The notes under the pieces were generated by a model. The model worked only from the letters and a program-made list of their open reading frames with translations. It was not told the origin of the DNA and made no database searches. From Actinomycetes bacterium (GTDB lineage: Bacteria > Actinomycetota > Acidimicrobiia > Acidimicrobiales > Acidimicrobiaceae), in NCBI GenBank assembly GCA_021841935.1, contig JAKCDL010000002.1, positions 186,001 through 250,000 of the forward strand: a stretch of DNA of 64,000 nt, written 5' to 3'. Every line of letters begins with the position of its first letter. The first letter of the stretch is position 1. Position numbers and translations under genes: made by a program. Shown piece by piece: positions 53,672-61,909 of the stretch.

Positions 53672-54745
53672 TTAGTCTTCCGAGGGTGTTCCTTGATCGC
53701 CTTGCGGAACGACGCCCTTACCGAGGCCCAGCGATAGTAGACCCCCTACTGGTATTGGTAGCCAGAAATTTATTAGCCGATAGCCAATTACACCTAAAAT
53801 TGCTATCGCTCTTGGAGATCCAAAGCCAACAAGGGTCGACGTCAAGACGCCTTCGATGACTCCAAGTCCCCCGGGAGTTATTGGAATTGCGGCCAGTACG
53901 TTGGCCAAGCCATAGCTTACTAAAAGCGCATCCGGGTTGACATAGTACCCAAATGCTGCCATAAATACCCAGAGTGATGCTGCATCTAAAATCCAATTAA
54001 AGAATGCAAATATGACTGCGCGTCTAAGTAATTCAGGATTCGATTCAAGGTCCTTTATGCGCAGTGCGACACGTGAGAGTATCGGCATCAGCTTTTCAGC
54101 TTGAATGAACTTAACACGTTCGCTAAGGCGAAGAATGATTCGAGCGATTCTATCTTCACCCCTTGTCAGCGCAACAACGGTCAAGATAAAGAAGGTAAAT
54201 ACAAAGAGGCCAAGTCCAACTGCGATTGCATATGATGCACTTAGTCCGTGGAGGGGTATGGAAACGATCAGCGCTACCCACAAGATGGCGTTAAGGACAA
54301 CGGCTGATCCAATCCCCTGGGTCGCGATCGCAAATGCTGCATCGGTTGTTCTTGCGCCGGCGTTAGTCATTAGCCTCAGCGATAGGCCGGTTCCGCCGGC
54401 TGTTCCGGCTGGAATGATGTGAGAGGTAGCAAGTGAGGCTAGGTCGATTCGCAGCACCTTGCTGAAGCTGATGGCTCCCTTTGGCAACATCGCCTCGGTC
54501 AACTTAGCATACGCAAGAAGTGCGGCGACCTCTAGGGCTACTCCAAGTCCGATCCAGGCTATGTTTACCGTGGATAGGACGTGGATGTCTTTTCGAGCAC
54601 CGGCTATCTGAGGAAATACCAGGTACTCGATGACGAGTACGATTAGGATGCCCTTTGCACCTCCAAATGCAAAGCGACGCAGTGGCCCTTTTTTTCGCCA
54701 AAGTTTTCGACGCTCTTTATTTTGCTCTTCGTACTCTTCGATTAT
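53672..54745 (-). CDS. Flippase-like membrane protein (LPG synthase TM / AglD family)
   Basis: Multi-span protein of the lysylphosphatidylglycerol-synthase transmembrane (YbhN/AglD) family. Conserved ends include SHIIPAGTAGGTGLSLRLM, LANVLAAIPITPGGLGVIEG and GYRLINFWLPIPVGG. The first standard start in frame is TTG 54502, but the frame upstream continues as clear coding: a charged N-terminus (EEYEEQNKERRKLWRKK) and two hydrophobic helices that the family requires. No ATG, GTG or TTG occurs there. ATA 54745 has GGAG five bases upstream and is used here as the tentative start; GTT 54787 with GAGGAG upstream is another. A frameshift or sequence error is possible. Confidence 0.75.
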   Translation of the reverse strand: MIEEYEEQNKERRKLWRKKGPLRRFAFGGAKGILIVLVIEYLVFPQIAGARKDIHVLSTVNIAWIGLGVALEVAALLAYAKLTEAMLPKGAISFSKVLRIDLASLATSHIIPAGTAGGTGLSLRLMTNAGARTTDAAFAIATQGIGSAVVLNAILWVALIVSIPLHGLSASYAIAVGLGLFVFTFFILTVVALTRGEDRIARIILRLSERVKFIQAEKLMPILSRVALRIKDLESNPELLRRAVIFAFFNWILDAASLWVFMAAFGYYVNPDALLVSYGLANVLAAIPITPGGLGVIEGVLTSTLVGFGSPRAIAILGVIGYRLINFWLPIPVGGLLSLGLGKGVVPQGDQGTPSED

Positions 54746-54804
54746 GGTAGCTCCGCCTTCGAACGGCCCGGTAGCCGTCTTGCCAACGCCTCTCCTCGGC
54801 TAGC

Positions 54805-54832
54805 TTGACTACGTATATCTTAATCGTAAATT
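54805..54832 (+). promoter_or_regulatory. Candidate promoter for the AI-2E-family transporter gene
   Basis: TTGACT (54805-54810) with a 16-nt spacer and TAAATT (54827-54832), about 40 bp before the GTG start at 54873. Confidence 0.35.
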
Positions 54833-54872
54833 GTAGGTACTTGAACTAAGGTTGCAGGAGGTGAGGTGGTAA

Positions 54873-55967
54873 GTGGATCGCAAAGAGTTTTTACGTAGGG
54901 TATTAATCATTGATTTGCTCGCAATTGCAACTCTGCTATCGATCTACTTGGTTGTAGTCCTTCGTGGATTTCTCTTGGATCTATTGATTTCTACTATCTT
55001 CGCAATCGTTCTGCACCCAATCGTCTCATTCATGGTTCGCCACAAGATACGCCGGTCGATTGCTGTAGTGGTCGTCGTAATCGTAGGTTTGGCGACCCTG
55101 ACTGAATTAGTTTACGTATTCACAAAGCCGCTTTATTCTGCTGCTTTTACCTTCGCACATCAACTTCCAAGTCTCGTAGCCCAAGCCCAAAGCGGTAAGG
55201 GTCAATTGGGTTCGTTGATCACGCGATTTCACATAGAGTCATTTGTCTCTACAAATGTCTCCAAAATTACAAGTGCTGCCGGCAACGTAACAGGAACTTT
55301 GTTATCGGCTACAAGGACATTTTTGACGGGGTTGACCGGCGTTATAACCATTGCGCTACTTTCAGTCTTCATTCTCTTGGAAGGGCCAAGGGTTGTCCAC
55401 AGCACTCTTGGACTTCTGCCGAAACAAAATAAAGAGCTACTCTATCGAATACTTGAACGCAGTGAAAAGGCAGTAGCAGGCTACGTCTTTGGGAACCTTG
55501 CAACTTCAGTTATCGCAGGTATAGTCGTGGGAGCCACTCTTGCGATTCTTGGTGTCCCCTTTGCGCTACTTCTATCACTTTGGGTAGCTATCGTTGATTT
55601 GCTGCCGCTGGTAGGAGGGTTGCTAGCAGGGATACCTACAGTATTTATCGCTTTTTTGCACTCTCCAATCGCGGGAGTTGTGACTTTGATTGTATTTTTG
55701 ACCTACCAACAGATCGAAAATCACATACTGAATCCCGTTGTAATGGCTCGAACGGTCAAATTGAACCCGCTATGGATTTTGATCTCGGTTCTAGTTGGAA
55801 CTGATCTTGCAGGCTTTACGGGCGCACTTATTGGGATACCTGTTGCCGCTATGATTCAGGTAACTTCGCAGGAGCTTTGGCACCGATATAGTCCATCCCG
55901 GGACGTGCGAGCGCCAGACGAAATAGACGGAGATGATCAAATTCCAAACGTTACCGAGCCACAATAG
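54873..55967 (+). CDS. AI-2E family transporter (PerM/TqsA-like)
   Basis: A 364-residue integral membrane protein with about eight helices. N-terminal IDLLAIATLLSIYLVVVLRG, an extended hydrophilic stretch (about 95-150), then FGNLATSVIAGIVVGATLAI and the signature LLPLVGGLLAGIPTVFIAF, plus QQIENHILNPVVMARTVKLN and LAGFTGALIGIPVAAMI. Members export autoinducer-2 or act as cation/proton antiporters; substrate is not predictable. GTG 54873 has GGAGGTGAGG upstream. Its end overlaps the convergent deacetylase gene by 17 bp. Confidence 0.92.
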   Translation: MDRKEFLRRVLIIDLLAIATLLSIYLVVVLRGFLLDLLISTIFAIVLHPIVSFMVRHKIRRSIAVVVVVIVGLATLTELVYVFTKPLYSAAFTFAHQLPSLVAQAQSGKGQLGSLITRFHIESFVSTNVSKITSAAGNVTGTLLSATRTFLTGLTGVITIALLSVFILLEGPRVVHSTLGLLPKQNKELLYRILERSEKAVAGYVFGNLATSVIAGIVVGATLAILGVPFALLLSLWVAIVDLLPLVGGLLAGIPTVFIAFLHSPIAGVVTLIVFLTYQQIENHILNPVVMARTVKLNPLWILISVLVGTDLAGFTGALIGIPVAAMIQVTSQELWHRYSPSRDVRAPDEIDGDDQIPNVTEPQ

Positions 55968-56661
55968 GACCTATCGAGATAGATTCACTTTTGAATCGAT
56001 CTATAAGAAGAGGCAATGCTCCAATAGTTGAGTTGATTGATCCAGGGGCAGAGGTGCAGTCGCTATCGTGCAAAAGCACGGTTCCTCCTCGTGGATTGTG
56101 GCGAAATACATCATGTATCACTGATTCCGGGGTGGCTATAGCCCTCCAGTCTCTTCCCCAATTAGTCCAAGTAACGACCCGCAAGTCACTCTTCTTGCAT
56201 CCATAGATCGTTCCTCCTGATATGACACCATAGGGAGGGCGATAAAGTTCGATCTTTCGATCGACGGCATCTTCGACTACCTCTTTACCTCTTTTTAAGT
56301 CAAAGGCGATGGTCTTGGCGCTTCTAAAGAGGTGATTTCGATGCTCGTAGCCGTGGAGGGCGATGTCATGTCCCTCGGATGCGACCTCACGTGCCAGAGT
56401 TGGGTATTTGGCAACCATTTGACCAAGCATAAAGAAGGTTGCCTTTGTCTTTTTCTCCGCGAGGATCTCGAGTAACTGAGGAGTGAAGGCCGGATCGGGT
56501 CCGTCGTCAAAGGAGAGTGCCGTATAACTTGAACTGTGGTTATTTCCTGTAATCGTTGGAATTATCCTCTTTGTTACAGGGAAAAACCACGAAAGCGCGC
56601 TAGCACTGTGGCCGATTGTAGCTATCGATGCCACACCAAGAGCGATCTTCTTCAATGCCAA
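55951..56661 (-). CDS. NodB-type polysaccharide deacetylase
   Basis: A 236-residue carbohydrate esterase 4 family protein. The N-terminal hydrophobic segment (about 4-27) is a signal peptide or membrane anchor. The NodB domain has ALSFDDGPD (catalytic base and metal Asp), HGYEHRNHLF (metal His pair), RPPYG and GTVLLHDSD (His of motif 5). All catalytic motifs look intact. It would deacetylate an N-acetylated glycan or glycolipid outside the membrane. It lies 22 bp downstream of the GT28-fusion gene, in the same direction, and is probably cotranscribed with it. Confidence 0.93.
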   Translation of the reverse strand: MALKKIALGVASIATIGHSASALSWFFPVTKRIIPTITGNNHSSSYTALSFDDGPDPAFTPQLLEILAEKKTKATFFMLGQMVAKYPTLAREVASEGHDIALHGYEHRNHLFRSAKTIAFDLKRGKEVVEDAVDRKIELYRPPYGVISGGTIYGCKKSDLRVVTWTNWGRDWRAIATPESVIHDVFRHNPRGGTVLLHDSDCTSAPGSINSTIGALPLLIDRFKSESISIGPIVAR

Positions 56662-56683
56662 GGGCTCCTTATGTTTATTCTAA

Positions 56684-58456
56684 CTAGGCGGGATTAGCGG
56701 TGTCTGTTGGGGTGAGCTGCGAAAAGGGTAGTACGGTAAAGCTCTGCCGATTTAGGGTAGCAAGTACTTGTTTGATCTCTACGAGGGCCGCTGCTGAGGT
56801 TAGATTTTCGGTTGGAATGAGATATGTCCTACCGGATACTGCTTTGAAGTGGAGAGGGTTCTCGAGGCCGTAGGCCTTTACCACGGGACTATGAGAGAGC
56901 GATGCCCAGGCGAGATCAACACTTGAAATGATACTCTCAGGGGAGTAGATGAGGTTAGATTTGCCAGTTATCCCGCTGAGGATCTTTTCTGCTTTGGTTG
57001 CTCCTTCGATAGGCGCGAAGAGGCGTATGCCCGAGTTCATTGGCCAGCCTCCGTTGACGACTGTTACGCCTTTTGCGACAAGGTTGCGAACTTGATACGG
57101 GTATTCAAGTGCAAGCGGACCGCTGACAACCGCTCCAATACCAGTGCTTGCTAGCGTGCGAATTATCTTTGGGTCAGAGATGGTGGCGCTAGTCATTGGA
57201 ACTTCGAGGTAGGAGTATGGAGCCGCTACCGCTGCGCTCGCGATATTGACCTCGTTAGTAGCTGCATTTGTTGCAACGTTTGCCAAAGTCAGAAGTGAGA
57301 TTGATCCAAAGGCTACCTTCGCCGAGGTGACAAGTGGTCGGGGCTGACTTGATCGCTGACGGCGCGGAATCGAACCACCCGAGTAAATCGATGATATTAC
57401 TTTCGCTGGATCGTCAATGAAAACTTGAGATGCGCGTCTCGTTGTCAGTTCAGGATTTCGCGCTAGTTCATGGATCGTCTCGATCAGCTCATTACGATTC
57501 TTCGCCCATAGCGATACGCCTGCTGCCTCCATCTCGATTACGTTTCTTAGGCCGTGACCTTTAATGGGGTTGTAGCTAATTACTGGGACTCCTGCGGCAA
57601 AGGCTTCATTCGCCGTCAGGCCGCCGGCGTTTTGAATGACTACGTCGCAGGCAGCCATTAGTTCGGGCATGCGGTCTGTCCATCCAACGACTTTGCCTAC
57701 ATTTAACTTATTCAAATCGTCGAATAGTGCTTTGTTCTTTCCGCATATTACTACGGGAAAGATATCTGGCGCATCTGCCAGGGACATAACGGTATCTTTG
57801 AGGTCTCCGACCCCCCAGCTTCCAGCAACTATTAGCGCTGCTGCCTGATCGACTGGAATCCCAAACTCTGCGCGTATCTCTATAGCCTTAGATTTATCCA
57901 TGGTTTTGAAGCGAGACGAAACCGCTGGGCCGCTTACAGCAGGGGTCTTCTCAACGAGTCTTTCAACTTGTCGAACGCTTATGTGGTGCACCGCTAGATA
58001 CTCGTCGATGCCCTCGTCGACCCACATGGTATGGACAGAAAAATCTGTCAAAAATGTATACGCCGGAACTTTCATCGGCCTGACTAGAGAGCGACGCGCC
58101 CTACCGAGAACGAGGGAGGCAAAGGGATAAGTTGTGATGACTAAGTCGGCGTCGAGTTCCTTGATCCACCTTCGAATTCGTGGGAAGAAGATCTTGTAGA
58201 AGATGGTGACAATTGGTGGTTTGATTGCCTTGAAGGATGCGAAGATGCGAAATAGAGCCTCGTAACTCCACTGAGCATGATCTAGTTGAAGCTCATAGGT
58301 TCTTTCAAGAAACCGCCCTATTCTTGGAGCGGCATCGAGAAAGTCTCGTATTTCGACGTCAAAACCGTAGTTTGAAAGGCTTTGTGCGATTTCTTTAGCT
58401 GCGCCATCGTGTCCGGCGCCCATGCGAGCGGAGATGATCAGCACTCGTTTCGGCAT
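56684..58456 (-). CDS. GT28-type glycosyltransferase fused to a degenerate deacetylase-like domain
   Basis: A 590-residue two-part protein. Residues 1-355 are a MurG/diacylglycerol-glucosyltransferase-like GT28: RVLIISARMGAGHDGAAKEI (MGDG-synthase start), LVITTYPFASLVLG, LIVAGSWGVGD, and QNAGGLTANEAFAAGVPVI, the donor-binding segment. A hydrophobic stretch at 379-400 follows. Residues 410-590 have no catalytic motif I recognise, but their order (a VRNLVAKGVTVVNGGW strand like the NodB VASEGHDIALHGY strand, then EKILSGITGKSNLIYSPESI) resembles a NodB fold without its Asp and His residues. It may add a sugar to a membrane lipid. Downstream is the intact deacetylase. Confidence 0.84.
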   Translation of the reverse strand: MPKRVLIISARMGAGHDGAAKEIAQSLSNYGFDVEIRDFLDAAPRIGRFLERTYELQLDHAQWSYEALFRIFASFKAIKPPIVTIFYKIFFPRIRRWIKELDADLVITTYPFASLVLGRARRSLVRPMKVPAYTFLTDFSVHTMWVDEGIDEYLAVHHISVRQVERLVEKTPAVSGPAVSSRFKTMDKSKAIEIRAEFGIPVDQAAALIVAGSWGVGDLKDTVMSLADAPDIFPVVICGKNKALFDDLNKLNVGKVVGWTDRMPELMAACDVVIQNAGGLTANEAFAAGVPVISYNPIKGHGLRNVIEMEAAGVSLWAKNRNELIETIHELARNPELTTRRASQVFIDDPAKVISSIYSGGSIPRRQRSSQPRPLVTSAKVAFGSISLLTLANVATNAATNEVNIASAAVAAPYSYLEVPMTSATISDPKIIRTLASTGIGAVVSGPLALEYPYQVRNLVAKGVTVVNGGWPMNSGIRLFAPIEGATKAEKILSGITGKSNLIYSPESIISSVDLAWASLSHSPVVKAYGLENPLHFKAVSGRTYLIPTENLTSAAALVEIKQVLATLNRQSFTVLPFSQLTPTDTANPA

Positions 58457-58485
58457 CTAGCTAATAACCTTTTCTTCAGAGATCC

Positions 58486-59340
58486 ATGGTCTACATACTT
58501 GCAATCGCATCAGCTATATCGTTTTCACTTGCTGCTATATTCCAGAAGCGGCAAGTTCGTGGTGTCTCAACCGACGCGAATTTGAAGGTTGCTCTACTTT
58601 GGCAACTCATCAAAAACCCATATTGGATTCTAGGCGTCATTTTCGATATCTTTGCGTTTGTCGGTCAGTTCCTGGCGCTCAAGGCAGGTTCAATTTTGGT
58701 TGTATCTCCAATTTTGGCATTTGGATTGAGCATAACCATCTTCGTCGACGCCATCTTTGAAAGAAAGCGGCCATCGAGGTCGATCGTTTTGTTAACCCTA
58801 ATGGCGGGTGCGTTACTCACTGTTTTTCTCTCTACCACGACAACAAATTCGAGTAAATTCGTCCCTGGAATCGGACTAGGTATAATTATCTCACTTACAG
58901 TGACTGTGATTTTCGTCACTGCAAAGTTTGCTCCCTTTCGTAGTTCGAAGTGGTGGATCGACTTTGTCCTCCCTGTCTTTACTGGGGTCACTCATGGCAT
59001 TGCCATCTTTGTAACAAAGGCCACCACTTCGCTGGTAACTTCATTGGGTTTCGGCGCCCTTCTCACACATTGGCCGGGCTATGTTCTGATTTTGATCGGA
59101 GCAATCGACTTGATAATGACTCAGAGCGTCCTGCAGCTAGTAGAGCTAAGTGGGGTACTTCCCGTCGTCAACCTTTTGGAGCCAACGGTTGCAATGGCCC
59201 TTGGTGTCCTCTTTCTCAGGGATCACATCACATCCACGATTGGTACAGCTGCGATCGTAATTACCCTTTGCGCCTTAGGTGGCGTAACATTTGCGATATC
59301 GGTTATGTCATCTCGTTTAGTTGCAGAGGGAGAAACCTAA
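58486..59340 (+). CDS. DMT-superfamily (EamA-like) transporter
   Basis: A 284-residue membrane protein with about nine or ten helices, two repeated halves and the DMT pattern: YILAIASAISFSLAAIFQKR, FLALKAGSILVVSPILAFGL at the end of helix 3-4, and the second-half LVELSGVLPVVNLLEPTVAM with a following GVLFLRD. Members export or import metabolites or lipids; the substrate is unknown. ATG 58486. It is divergent from the GT28-fusion gene with 29 bp between. The PPK2 start lies just past its stop codon. Confidence 0.85.
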   Translation: MVYILAIASAISFSLAAIFQKRQVRGVSTDANLKVALLWQLIKNPYWILGVIFDIFAFVGQFLALKAGSILVVSPILAFGLSITIFVDAIFERKRPSRSIVLLTLMAGALLTVFLSTTTTNSSKFVPGIGLGIIISLTVTVIFVTAKFAPFRSSKWWIDFVLPVFTGVTHGIAIFVTKATTSLVTSLGFGALLTHWPGYVLILIGAIDLIMTQSVLQLVELSGVLPVVNLLEPTVAMALGVLFLRDHITSTIGTAAIVITLCALGGVTFAISVMSSRLVAEGET

Positions 59341-59341
59341 G

Positions 59342-60163
59342 TTGAAAGAGATCAAGCACTCTATGTTCCGAGCCTCGCAGGCGCTTTCGCACCTTTCGAA
59401 GGCGACTCATCGCTCGTACTTTGGCTGTGACGAGATCGATAAGGAGGCTGCAAAGGACGAGATGGTCAGCCTCAGGGAGACCCTTGAGGCCCTTCAGGCG
59501 CGTCTTTGGGCAGAGCGCAAAAGCGGTCTTCTCTTGATCCTCCAGGGCCTAGACACCGCTGGTAAGGATGGTACAGTACGAAGGGTCTTCAGTGGATTCA
59601 ATCCACAGGGTGTAAAGGTCTATGACTTTAAAGTTCCTAGTGAAGTTGAATTGTCTCATGATTTTCTGTGGAGAGTGCACCTAGCAGTTCCAAGTCGGGG
59701 TGAGATAGCCCTATTCAATCGATCTCACTACGAGGATCTATTAGTTCCTGTAGTTAACAGAACCATCAGTGATGCTGTCTTTGCTGAACGAGTCCAGAGT
59801 ATCAACGAGTTTGAAGCTCATTTAGCTCGTAATGGCTTCCACGTCGTGAAGGTATTCATCAATATCTCAAAGCCAGAGCAAAAAGCGCGTCTTCAAGAAC
59901 GAATAGACGATCCCGCAAAAAATTGGAAGTTTGACGGATCTGACCTAGTAACTCGCTCTCACTTTGAAGAATACGTTCGACAGTACGCTCGCGTGATCGA
60001 GCTGACGGACCATGAACATGCGCCATGGTACGTAGTTCCGGGCGATCAGAAGTGGTTCAGAGATCGAGCTGTATTGCAGATCGTGGCGCATCATTTGAGA
60101 AGTCTTGACCCAAAGTTTCCACCACCACCAAGACCCCTTGATGGAATAGTGATCCCAGATTAG
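59342..60163 (+). CDS. ppk2: Polyphosphate kinase 2 (polyphosphate:nucleotide phosphotransferase)
   Basis: P-loop kinase of the PPK2 family. Walker A is LQGLDTAGKDGTVRRVFSGF; the following NPQGVKVYDFKVPSEVELSH and HDFLWRVHLAVPSRGEIALF match the family, and FNRSHYEDLLV is the RSHYED version of the usual RSYYEE motif. A WKFDGSDLVTRSHFEEYVR stretch and a TDHEHAPWYVVPGDQKWFRD segment finish the core. It uses polyphosphate to phosphorylate nucleotides (direction not predictable). TTG 59342 is preferred: GGGAG lies 9 nt upstream and the longer start would overlap the transporter gene. A second polyphosphate kinase, PPK1, lies about 10 kb away. Confidence 0.94.
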   Translation: MKEIKHSMFRASQALSHLSKATHRSYFGCDEIDKEAAKDEMVSLRETLEALQARLWAERKSGLLLILQGLDTAGKDGTVRRVFSGFNPQGVKVYDFKVPSEVELSHDFLWRVHLAVPSRGEIALFNRSHYEDLLVPVVNRTISDAVFAERVQSINEFEAHLARNGFHVVKVFINISKPEQKARLQERIDDPAKNWKFDGSDLVTRSHFEEYVRQYARVIELTDHEHAPWYVVPGDQKWFRDRAVLQIVAHHLRSLDPKFPPPPRPLDGIVIPD

Positions 60164-60180
60164 GCAGAAGAGGGTTATTT

Positions 60181-60363
60181 GTGAATATCGTAAGGGATCT
60201 AATAGAACTCCTATTCGTGGTCGCTATTGGAGGTATGGTCGTATCTTCAATTAGAAGGATCAAGTCGGCATCCATTCGCCCTTATCTCTGTACGGTTTGC
60301 CAGCGCCCTACTGCGCGTGGATATGCCAAATGTCGCCACTGTGGGGCGCCGGTGACGGAATAG
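60181..60363 (+). CDS. Membrane zinc-ribbon microprotein
   Basis: A 60-residue protein with one N-terminal transmembrane helix (about 7-23), a short basic linker and a C-terminal zinc ribbon with Cys37, Cys40, Cys51 and Cys54 (CTVC ... CRHCG). The start is GTG 60181, preceded by GAGGG. It follows ppk2 by 17 bp. Function unknown; a four-cysteine ribbon at the membrane could recruit a partner or sense metal/redox. Small size limits confidence, but the spaced cysteines and ribosome site argue that it is real. Confidence 0.65.
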   Translation: MNIVRDLIELLFVVAIGGMVVSSIRRIKSASIRPYLCTVCQRPTARGYAKCRHCGAPVTE

Positions 60364-60381
60364 CTCAACTTGTTGGTGCGT

Positions 60382-60410
60382 TTTACAATATTGGTAAAAA
60401 TTACTACAAT
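60382..60410 (+). promoter_or_regulatory. Candidate sigma-70-type promoter of the merR-menG-menF operon
   Basis: TTTACA (60382-60387), a 17-nt spacer and TACAAT (60405-60410), each one base from consensus. The predicted transcript start is near 60417, about 40 nt before the merR ATG. The AT-rich gap 60364-60456 supports a promoter here. Confidence 0.5.
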
Positions 60411-60456
60411 TATTGCGTAACACCACGACGTTGAAGTCGAGAGAATTAGAGGCGAT

Positions 60457-61203
60457 ATGGCTGTTCGTCAGAGAAGTTCCTCTGATTATCAAGTTCAGAT
60501 GGGTCTTTCTATCGATGAGCTCTCGAGCCGTTCTGGCATATCGGTCGAGACGATTCGTTACTACCAAAGGCGAGGATTGATTGAAGCCCCAGAGCGCAAT
60601 GGACGTCGTGGATACTATGGCCCCGAGACACTAGAGCGATTGAACGAAGTTTCGATGCTTCGACAGCAAGGGTTCAGTCTGCGAGAGATAGAGCGCAAGT
60701 TTTCGGCCGGCGATAGCGAGCCAGACATGCTGATGAGCTTCGACGAACTTGCGATGCGATCGAAGATACCTGCTCCAATTTTGCAAAGTTTGATGGCGGA
60801 GCAGGTTCTTATTCCATTGAACGTCGATGGCGTACAAAAGTTCAGTAGCGACGACATCGATATGGCCTGTGCCGCTTTGCAGCTGCTGGGTAAGGGCCTT
60901 CCATTTGGGGATCTACTAGAGCTCGCAAAGGTGCACATTGCAAGGATGGAAGAGACGATCGATGATGCTATTGCGATCTTCGATAGGGTCGTGAGACGCC
61001 ATCCGACCTCTACAAGAGAGCAGTTCGGTGAAGAGTTCAAAGATTTCATCGAGATTAGCGAGGTTCTATCAAGGTTGGTTTCACTTAATTTTCAACGGCT
61101 ATTGACCAACAAGGCACAGAGGCACCTCGATCAAACTGGGTCAGAACTTGAAAAAGAGACCGTAGAACGCCTATTTAAAGAGTATTTGGAGTCCAATGTC
61201 TGA
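60457..61203 (+). CDS. MerR-family transcriptional regulator
   Basis: A 248-residue regulator. The N-terminal MerR winged-helix domain has LSIDELSSRSGISVETIRYY and RGLIEAPERNGRRGYYGPET, with a following VSMLRQQGFSLREIERKF. The long helical C-terminal part carries no recognised ligand motif. MerR proteins usually bind spaced -35/-10 elements; the promoter at 60382-60410 has a 17-bp spacer. ATG 60457 has GAGGCG upstream. Its end overlaps menG by 8 bp, so the regulator and menaquinone genes are translationally coupled. Confidence 0.9.
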   Translation: MAVRQRSSSDYQVQMGLSIDELSSRSGISVETIRYYQRRGLIEAPERNGRRGYYGPETLERLNEVSMLRQQGFSLREIERKFSAGDSEPDMLMSFDELAMRSKIPAPILQSLMAEQVLIPLNVDGVQKFSSDDIDMACAALQLLGKGLPFGDLLELAKVHIARMEETIDDAIAIFDRVVRRHPTSTREQFGEEFKDFIEISEVLSRLVSLNFQRLLTNKAQRHLDQTGSELEKETVERLFKEYLESNV

Positions 61204-61909
61204 AAAAAATCAAAATCGAACTTCGCCACTACCTTCAGCCGAAGACAAGGCGAGATTCGTTCAAGAGATGTTCGACTCGATATCACCGCGATACGACTTG
61301 GTTAACAGGGTTATGACCTTCAAGATGGACCAAAGTTGGAGGCGATTTGGGGTTGATTCACTAAATCTCCAACGCGGGAGCAAAATATTGGACGTCGCCT
61401 GTGGAACTGGTGACTTTGTAAAAATTCTCAAGAAGATGAACTACGAAGTAGTTGGCATTGACTTTTCGATTGGCATGCTCAGCCACGCCAACATCGATGG
61501 TTTAGCCCAGGGCGATGCGATGTCAATGCCCTTTGCTGAAGGTAGCTTTGACGGATTGACCTGTGGATTTGCTCTGCGTAACTTTGCAGACCTTGGAATT
61601 GTCTTCGACGAGTTTTCCAGGGTACTTAGACCCGGCGGACGTCTTTGCCTAGTTGAAGTTTCACGCCCAACGAATGGCTTTATAAAGTTTGGACATGGAC
61701 TTTACTTCGACAGGATCGTTCCAAGGGTTGGTGCACTGCTTTCATCTAGCGAGCCCTACAAGTATCTTCCTGCTTCGACCGCATATTTGCCAGATGAGGC
61801 AAAGTTGCGTGCAATGCTCTTATCGAGCGGATTTGAGGGAGTAAATTTCAAGTACTTTTTGGGTAAGTCCTCGCAGGTTATAACTGCGACCAGGAGCGCA
61901 GCCCTATGA
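61196..61909 (+). CDS. menG: Demethylmenaquinone methyltransferase
   Basis: UbiE/MenG class I SAM methyltransferase of 237 residues, catalysing the last step of menaquinone synthesis. MFDSISPRYDLVNRVMTFKM is the family N-terminus; ILDVACGTGDFVKILKKMN is the SAM loop; LTCGFALRNFADL and a following RVLRPGGRLCLVEVSRP complete motifs II and III. The start ATG 61196 overlaps the MerR gene by 8 bp, and its end overlaps menF as ATGA. The organism therefore uses menaquinone. Confidence 0.94.
   Translation: MSEKNQNRTSPLPSAEDKARFVQEMFDSISPRYDLVNRVMTFKMDQSWRRFGVDSLNLQRGSKILDVACGTGDFVKILKKMNYEVVGIDFSIGMLSHANIDGLAQGDAMSMPFAEGSFDGLTCGFALRNFADLGIVFDEFSRVLRPGGRLCLVEVSRPTNGFIKFGHGLYFDRIVPRVGALLSSSEPYKYLPASTAYLPDEAKLRAMLLSSGFEGVNFKYFLGKSSQVITATRSAAL

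Noticed and set aside
54504-54701. Minus-strand open frame of 65 codons upstream of the flippase-like start
   Set aside because: It is in a different frame from the convincing helix-encoding sequence in the same stretch and has no ribosome site.
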